Positions 59,796 through 64,000 of a stretch of DNA of 64,000 nt are shown here, piece by piece. The notes beneath the pieces are model-generated. The model searched no databases and had not been told where the DNA came from. It worked only from the letters and a program-made list of their open reading frames with translations. Numbering within the stretch: position 1 is the first letter of the stretch; each line of letters begins with the position of its first letter. This DNA is from Amycolatopsis sacchari (GTDB taxonomy: Bacteria > Actinomycetota > Actinomycetes > Mycobacteriales > Pseudonocardiaceae): the NCBI RefSeq assembly GCF_900114035.1, contig NZ_FORP01000023.1, forward strand, positions 47,590 through 111,589, written 5' to 3'. Made by a program: the position numbers and the translations under genes.

Positions 59796-60487
59796 CAGCG
59801 GCCTCCGATGGGCAAGGCGACCAGGGAGACCTCCCCGGCCGGCAGCGCGGCCACCTGGAGAGCCGAGGCGACCGGCATCTGCAGCGCGACGACGCTCGCC
59901 TGATCGCTGGTCGAAGGTTCCACGGTCACGACGGTGGCGGGCCACGGGCCGCCGGAGGACGGCTGGCCAGATCCGTTCGTCCCAGCGGACAAGATCACCG
60001 ACACAGGAGCACCGCTGTTCAGCTGGGGCGGGTACTGCCCCGGCTTGACGAACACCGCGACCAGTGCCTGACCCGGCTCGGGAAGCTGAGCGGCACCGAA
60101 AGCCTTGGAAGACAACAACGTTCCTGCAGGCAGGGAATAAGCGAGCGGCTGCCCGAGCACAGCCGCCTCCCGATCCGCCGGGACGACATCCATGTCCGCG
60201 TCGACGCTCACGGAGACCTGGCGAACGTCCTGTGCGTGGAGCAGGTCGCCGACCGCAACGTCGTGCACAAGGGCCAGTACGGACTGCCGGTGACCGCCTT
60301 CCAACACCGTGATCACCGCACCGCCGGCACAAAGGACCACGAGCAGCGCGCCGAGCACCAGGTACGGCACTCGTCTGCGCCGGACTCCGGTCAGTCGCGA
60401 TGGCGAGGCGGCCTTGCCGCGAACCCACAGTCGACTGGACGACAGAGGATCCTGCGCTGGGCTTTGCGTGGAAAACGGTGCCGACAT
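59795..60487 (-). CDS. SAF-domain protein (RcpC/CpaB-like)
   Basis: A protein of 230 residues. A basic cytoplasmic start, one membrane segment near residues 42-62 (YLVLGALLVVLCAGGAVITVL), then the SAF domain with LVHDVAVGDLLHAQDVRQVSVS and GQPLAYSLPAGTLLSSKAF. Such proteins act at the cell wall side of Tad machines. It precedes tadZ-like with a one-base overlap. Confidence 0.83.
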   Translation of the reverse strand: MSAPFSTQSPAQDPLSSSRLWVRGKAASPSRLTGVRRRRVPYLVLGALLVVLCAGGAVITVLEGGHRQSVLALVHDVAVGDLLHAQDVRQVSVSVDADMDVVPADREAAVLGQPLAYSLPAGTLLSSKAFGAAQLPEPGQALVAVFVKPGQYPPQLNSGAPVSVILSAGTNGSGQPSSGGPWPATVVTVEPSTSDQASVVALQMPVASALQVAALPAGEVSLVALPIGGR

Positions 60488-60497
60488 CTGCGCACCT

Positions 60498-61499
60498 CTA
60501 GTTCCTGTTCAGTGCTTGTGATTCCAGCACGACGAAAGAGCTCGTTCCTGCCGTGGTGAGCCCGGGGAACGTGCCACCCTGTCCGGCACCGCTCCAGGTC
60601 ACGCTCCAATGAACTGTGGCATAAACGGGGAAAGCGTTGCCCGGTCTCCCCAAGGACGATCGTTTGTAGGTGTGGCCGCAGTCCGGGGACGACGCCACTG
60701 GATCGCCGCCGCTGGGGAACGGGGTGCCCGCACCACGACAGGTCACGCTGGTCCCGTCGCCGAGATTCCACGTCACAGTCTGCGGAGTCGCGGTGGCCGT
60801 CACCGAGACTCCGGGAACCGACGCCGTTGCCGATTGCGGACCGAAAGTGCTCCCGTCGATCCACAGCCAGGTCGGCAGATTGACCAATTGGTCCCCCACG
60901 GGATTCGCCCGTATCCCCGGAGACGGGAGTCGAAGCTGGTTGTACGCCTGTTGCGCCAGCTCTTGAGGCGATGGGAGGGCAGGAGCACCGGGCGCCTGCC
61001 CGTCCGGAATCCAGACCGGCAGCCGATACAGCGCGTCGGCGGTTCCCGGGCCGGAGCACCTCCACACGTACCACGCTCCTCCTGGCTGGCCTCCCTGCTG
61101 AATGAACTGCGCTGCAGCAGGGCGGTATGCGACAAGGGTTGTGCCGCCAGAACCCGGATTCGGCCGGTGGGACACGTTGGTGGTGCCCGACGCGGGAGGC
61201 TGGTAGTCACTCCGTACGTAGCTGCAGTCCGCCGCATCCTTCGGGGCGTCGGTTATCCGGTCGCCGGGCTGCGGGCTCTCCGCGTCGTTACCGTGGTTTC
61301 CTTGTGTCCCCGAGTGATTCGGGCGGGCGGGCCGCTCCGGCCCAGAGGATCCCCCTTCGCCGGCACCGAGTTGACAACCGGTGTACGAGGTCTGTCCGCA
61401 ATCGACGTTCCCCCATGGATCTGCGGCGTAAGCCGCGCCAGCAGCGGTCAGAACGACAGCGGAGGCCAGGCTCGCGATGGTCAGAAGCTTCGTCAACAT
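60498..61499 (-). CDS. Secreted Tad-locus protein of unknown function
   Basis: A protein of 333 residues. The signal peptide is MLTKLLTIASLASAVVLTAAGAAYA, cleaved before ADPWG. The mature part has a disordered Gly/Pro/Asn-rich region (residues 45-110), then a domain containing PTWLWIDGSTFGPQSATASVPGVSVTATATPQTVTWNLGDG, which resembles a PKD-type beta-sandwich; residues after that read CGHTYKRSS, the usual CxHxY ending of such domains. It is the probable surface component of the pilus locus. ATG overlaps the lipoprotein stop by seven bases. Confidence 0.75.
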   Translation of the reverse strand: MLTKLLTIASLASAVVLTAAGAAYAADPWGNVDCGQTSYTGCQLGAGEGGSSGPERPARPNHSGTQGNHGNDAESPQPGDRITDAPKDAADCSYVRSDYQPPASGTTNVSHRPNPGSGGTTLVAYRPAAAQFIQQGGQPGGAWYVWRCSGPGTADALYRLPVWIPDGQAPGAPALPSPQELAQQAYNQLRLPSPGIRANPVGDQLVNLPTWLWIDGSTFGPQSATASVPGVSVTATATPQTVTWNLGDGTSVTCRGAGTPFPSGGDPVASSPDCGHTYKRSSLGRPGNAFPVYATVHWSVTWSGAGQGGTFPGLTTAGTSSFVVLESQALNRN

Positions 61500-62071
61500 G
61501 AGCCGAGCCCCTCTACCGCGAACTGCTCGACCTTCCAAGTGGCGTCGGCCTGCTTCTTGACCTCCGCGTAGATGCGCCTGTGGCCGCCTGGCGAGTTGTC
61601 GACGAGTTCGTTCGTGCCTTCCTTGTACTGCAACCAGTTCGTGGAGTCACCGCAGTCGCTGAGGCGGATCGTCGTCGGCGCGTCCGGCGGATCCACGGCC
61701 GTCACAGCCGGGTTGTTCCGCGGAGCTCCCTTGCTCACGACGTGGTTGAAATGGTCGGCGTAGAGACTGCGAGTGATTGTGGTCAAGGCGTTTCCGGTGG
61801 CGTAACGGGCCAGTTCCGGCGCCTGCCAGTCCGATGTCTCTCCGGCGCGCGCCATCGCTTGCCACATCTGCACATAGCTTGCGCTCGCCTGTTGGACCGC
61901 CTCCTGCGCGGGTGAGATCGTCGTCGGTGGCGGAGCAGCTGCGGAGACGGTGGTAGCGGTTGAAGGCGGCGGTGTTGACCCGTTGCCAGTACACGAAGTG
62001 ACAGCCACTCCGAATAGGACGAGTACGCAGGTTCTTCGAAAGAAGACTGCTCGCCGTCCGTCTGCCTTCAC
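61493..62071 (-). CDS. Tad-locus lipoprotein
   Basis: A protein of 192 residues. The signal ends in a lipobox VAVTSC near residue 26, followed by a Thr/Pro-rich linker and a domain like the DUF4878/NTF2-type fold (QQASASYVQMWQAMARAGETSDWQAPELARYATGNAL, RRIYAEVKKQADATWKVEQFAVEG). It is anchored outside the membrane. First gene of the leftward Tad operon, divergent from the prepilin peptidase. Confidence 0.75.
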   Translation of the reverse strand: MKADGRRAVFFRRTCVLVLFGVAVTSCTGNGSTPPPSTATTVSAAAPPPTTISPAQEAVQQASASYVQMWQAMARAGETSDWQAPELARYATGNALTTITRSLYADHFNHVVSKGAPRNNPAVTAVDPPDAPTTIRLSDCGDSTNWLQYKEGTNELVDNSPGGHRRIYAEVKKQADATWKVEQFAVEGLGSC

Positions 62072-62300
62072 GTTCCTGTCCCTCCCCGTCTTGTGCCGCG
62101 CCCCGACGCGGTCTATAACGTGTACCTCTCACCCCCGTGGTCACCTCAACCGGACCACGAGCATTTCAAGGAAAAACCGGGACGAATCCGCGTAAATCAC
62201 TCGTTCGGCCGAGCTTTCGTAGATCGAGATGACTTCATAGTCACTCTGTGGAATCACGCTGGAGGAAGCAACGAATACAGGCACATTCGTTCTGTTCTGG

Positions 62301-62894
62301 GTGACAGCAGGCGCGGTTGCCACTCTGGCCGTCATGGCTGCAGTTCGCCATCGCGAGCGCGCCATCAAGGCGGGGCACGTGCTTCTGGTCGTCAGCCTTG
62401 TCTCCGCCACCATCGCGCTATTGACAGTCCGTTGTGGACTCAGTCCGACGCTCTGCGTACCCAGCTCGTTCCTCGCGACTGCCGTACCACTGACGGTCCT
62501 CGACGCGAAGACGCGCCGACTGCCCAACTGGCTCCTCGGTATCGGCTACGGCCTACTGCTCGCCGCGGCAGCGGCCGCCGGAAGCGCAAGCCGCGACTTC
62601 GTTTCTCCTCTGCGAGCGGTCACCGGAGCCGCAGCGCTGACCGCCTTCTTCGTTGCCCTCTACCTTCTGGCAGGCGACGACATCGGCGGCGGAGACGTGA
62701 AGCTCGCCGGCCAGCTCGGATTCGTGCTCGCGTGGCACGGATGGCCCACCCTGCTGGTCGGCACCATCACCGGCTGGGCGCTCGCCGCAGTAGGCGCCGC
62801 GGTAGTGCGCGCTCGCGGATCTCAGGGAGTGGTGCTTCCACTTGCGCCCTATCTCGTCGCCGGAGTGATCGTCGCACTGGCCGGTGCTCCTTGA
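62301..62894 (+). CDS. Prepilin peptidase (A24 family, TadV-like)
   Basis: A protein of 197 residues from a GTG. It has about six membrane segments. The two catalytic aspartates of the family are visible: LDAKTRRLPNWLL near residue 75 and GGGDVKLAGQLG near 132. It would cut the Flp and TadE-like prepilins. It reads divergently from the main Tad operon across a 229-base promoter region and lies at the right border of the pilus locus. Confidence 0.88.
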   Translation: MTAGAVATLAVMAAVRHRERAIKAGHVLLVVSLVSATIALLTVRCGLSPTLCVPSSFLATAVPLTVLDAKTRRLPNWLLGIGYGLLLAAAAAAGSASRDFVSPLRAVTGAAALTAFFVALYLLAGDDIGGGDVKLAGQLGFVLAWHGWPTLLVGTITGWALAAVGAAVVRARGSQGVVLPLAPYLVAGVIVALAGAP

Positions 62895-62896
62895 TG

Positions 62897-63140
62897 TCAA
62901 CCCGTCGCGCTGATCCGGCGACGGAACCTCGTCGCGTCGCCAGCGTCACCGCAGCGCGAGCAGCGATAGGTGCCGTGTGCCGGCCGGACGCAAAATGCCT
63001 GCGACCGGTAGAACGGGCACCTGCCCAGCACCGAGCGGCCTCAGCATGGTGTGCTGTCGGACCAGCCCAACCAGATCGTCCTCGCCCGCGGCTCGATGGA
63101 TCCGAGCGCGGTAATGGCCATATCGGCACATTGGCGCCGA
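62897..63140 (-). pseudogene. CHC2 zinc-finger (DnaG-like) remnant, frameshifted
   Basis: One frame reads CPFYRSQAFCVRPAHGTY, then RCSRCGDAGDATRF and a stop at 62897. This is the CHC2 pattern of primases (CPFH, spacing, CxxCGxGGDxxxF). The matching upstream part, EDDLVGLVRQHTMLRPLGAG, lies in a different frame, so at least one frameshift separates them, and the remaining protein is missing. It is probably a decayed primase or transfer-associated zinc protein. Confidence 0.55.
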
Positions 63141-63168
63141 CAACGAGGCTTCGAGCGGGGCGTCGCCC

Positions 63169-63366
63169 TTAACGTGCGTACTCGATCGCACACCTTCGAC
63201 GGTCCGTGCAACACGTCCACTTACGCCAGGACCAGCCCGTCCAGCGTCTCGGGACTTCGGTGTCGCGGTCGGTGCTGGAGGTCCAGCGGCGCAGCACCTC
63301 GACGATCTGGTCGCGGGCCTCGACATGGACCTGTTCCACTGCACCCCAGCTACTCCAGCGCCTCAT
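63169..63366 (-). CDS. Possible small basic protein, low confidence
   Basis: A protein of 65 residues, rich in Arg and Trp (VEVLRRWTSSTDRDTEVPRRWTGWSWRKWTC). It overlaps the stop of the next gene upstream by 17 bases, which is the main reason to list it. No domain. It may be debris. Confidence 0.3.
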   Translation of the reverse strand: MRRWSSWGAVEQVHVEARDQIVEVLRRWTSSTDRDTEVPRRWTGWSWRKWTCCTDRRRCAIEYAR

Positions 63367-63583
63367 CGGTCAACGGCCGGGCGAGCGACACGGTGGAGCC
63401 GGCGCCCTCGCGCTTACCGTCGCCGCCGGCGAGCCAGCCGCGATTCTCGCGGTCCACGATCCGGGAGTGATGCTGGCGCTGCGCCGCCGCCATGTTGTCC
63501 TCAGGCACGAGGGCCGGAGACGAGGTGGTCAGCTTCGCGTCTGCTTCGGCGTAGCTAATCCCCCTGCCCGAGGGCGAGGGCAC
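63350..63583 (-). CDS. Possible small protein, low confidence
   Basis: A protein of 77 residues, MPSPSGRGISYAEADAKL, with later SRIVDRENRGWLAGGDGK and LARPLTDEALE. Composition looks protein-like, but there is no ribosome site of note and no family. It lies in a stretch of gene fragments. Confidence 0.35.
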   Translation of the reverse strand: MPSPSGRGISYAEADAKLTTSSPALVPEDNMAAAQRQHHSRIVDRENRGWLAGGDGKREGAGSTVSLARPLTDEALE

Positions 63584-63761
63584 GGGCTTTCGCGCAGCGG
63601 CTGGTACTGGTCTTCGGCATCATCGTCCGTTCCGGCTCCCACGCCACCGGCCTCGACGGCATCGCACAGGCCGAACTCCCGCGGGTCATGAGGAACCTTG
63701 GCCGACGGAGGAGCGATCAGGACTTTCAGCTCGCGGACACGCTGATCGCCCGCGTGCCGCC

Positions 63762-63899
63762 TTACTCGGCTTTGTGCAGCAGGTGCTCGGGCTTGAACTC
63801 CGCGACGTAGAGCCGCCCGAAGTCGATCCAGTCGGAAGCGGACGCGCGGTCGTCCGCGAGCTCGTCCAGGCAGTCGTCGATGTCCCAGCCTTCGATCAC
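63762..63899 (-). CDS. Possible small acidic protein or 3' end of a longer gene
   Basis: From a GTG at 63899 the frame reads VIEGWDIDDCLDELADDRAS, then DWIDFGRLYVAEFKPEHLLHKAE and stops at 63762 (45 residues). The same frame stays open to base 64000 upstream, so this may be the C-terminal end of a gene that begins outside the window. No family recognised. Confidence 0.4.
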   Translation of the reverse strand: MIEGWDIDDCLDELADDRASASDWIDFGRLYVAEFKPEHLLHKAE

Positions 63900-64000
63900 C
63901 CTGTAAGTGAACAGTTCAGAATGGGCTGGCGTGTCGGCTTTGCTTGCGGTGCAGGATGTTCCAGGATCACGGCGTGCGCGAGGAAGTCCTGACCGATGAG

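Larger units (their letters stand above)
19515..64000. mobile_element. Second integrative element (T4SS type with Tad pilus genes); right end beyond the window
   Basis: The left end is the tRNA-Arg-derived repeat with a serine recombinase gene reading into it. To the right come accessory genes, DNA methyltransferases, a complete set of type IV secretion ATPases and channel proteins (34.8-45.4 kb) and a Tad pilus locus (52-62.9 kb). I see no further copy of the repeat up to base 64000, so the right boundary is unknown. The Tad locus could in principle lie outside the element. Confidence 0.65.

Noticed and set aside
1..64000. CRISPR array
   Set aside because: No set of regularly spaced direct repeats of 25-40 bases with unique spacers was seen, and no cas genes are present.

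Overview
The window is GC-rich actinobacterial DNA, most likely from the Pseudonocardiaceae or a close relative. Supporting signs are WhiB and SsgA family genes, an AICE-type integrative element, DUF5753-type helix-turn-helix regulators, GTG starts and dense ATGA/GTGA gene overlaps. No database search was possible, so family names rest on recognisable motifs and gene order.

Layout. (1) 1-4183 is chromosomal: the 5' part of argS, a DUF3105/DUF305 pair, and a cation diffusion facilitator with metal-box-like palindromes upstream. (2) A tRNA-Arg(CCG) gene lies at 4184-4256. A 45-bp copy of its 3' half recurs at 19515-19559. These two copies bound a complete AICE of about 15.3 kb: tyrosine integrase and excisionase, a nested palindrome, a DUF3987 ATPase, WhiB, a Prim-Pol replication protein, a secreted HNH nuclease, an array of 8-bp repeats, an FtsK-type TraB translocase, Spd-like small proteins, a PycTM-like membrane protein, a KorSA-like GntR repressor, and a XRE/NUDIX/HD group. 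(3) From 19515 rightwards lies a second, larger integrative element that runs past the window. It starts with a serine recombinase whose 3' end reads into the same tRNA-derived repeat, so two elements appear stacked at one tRNA gene.

Element 2 has four blocks. 21.6-31.7 kb is an accessory and regulatory block with DUF6879/DUF5753, GntR and XRE regulators, a NUDIX hydrolase, a radical SAM gene and a CYTH-domain gene. 31.8-34.4 kb carries a cytosine-5 methyltransferase and two degenerate methyltransferase-like genes. 34.8-45.4 kb is a type IV secretion operon: pilin, VirB6-like, PrgI-like, VirB4, VirD4-like coupling ATPase, replication-relaxation protein, and a transglycosylase/NlpC hydrolase. 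After a lower-GC patch and a DUF4192/truncated-methylase operon, 52.0-62.9 kb holds a full Tad (Flp) pilus locus read mostly leftwards, headed by a LysM/BTAD membrane regulator and closed by a divergent prepilin peptidase. The last kilobase is gene debris, including a CHC2 zinc-finger remnant.

The most notable signal is a pair of 221-bp elements differing at one base (20729-20949 and 30661-30881). They have 15-bp terminal inverted repeats and 9-11-bp target duplications. One splits the serine recombinase and the other splits the radical SAM gene. Both lie in the same orientation relative to the broken gene, and both entered a site with the same CCCGACGG core. Removing the element plus one duplication restores both reading frames. 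They look like a recently active, target-selective MITE. The disrupted recombinase suggests that element 2 can no longer excise by itself, although its transfer and pilus genes look intact.
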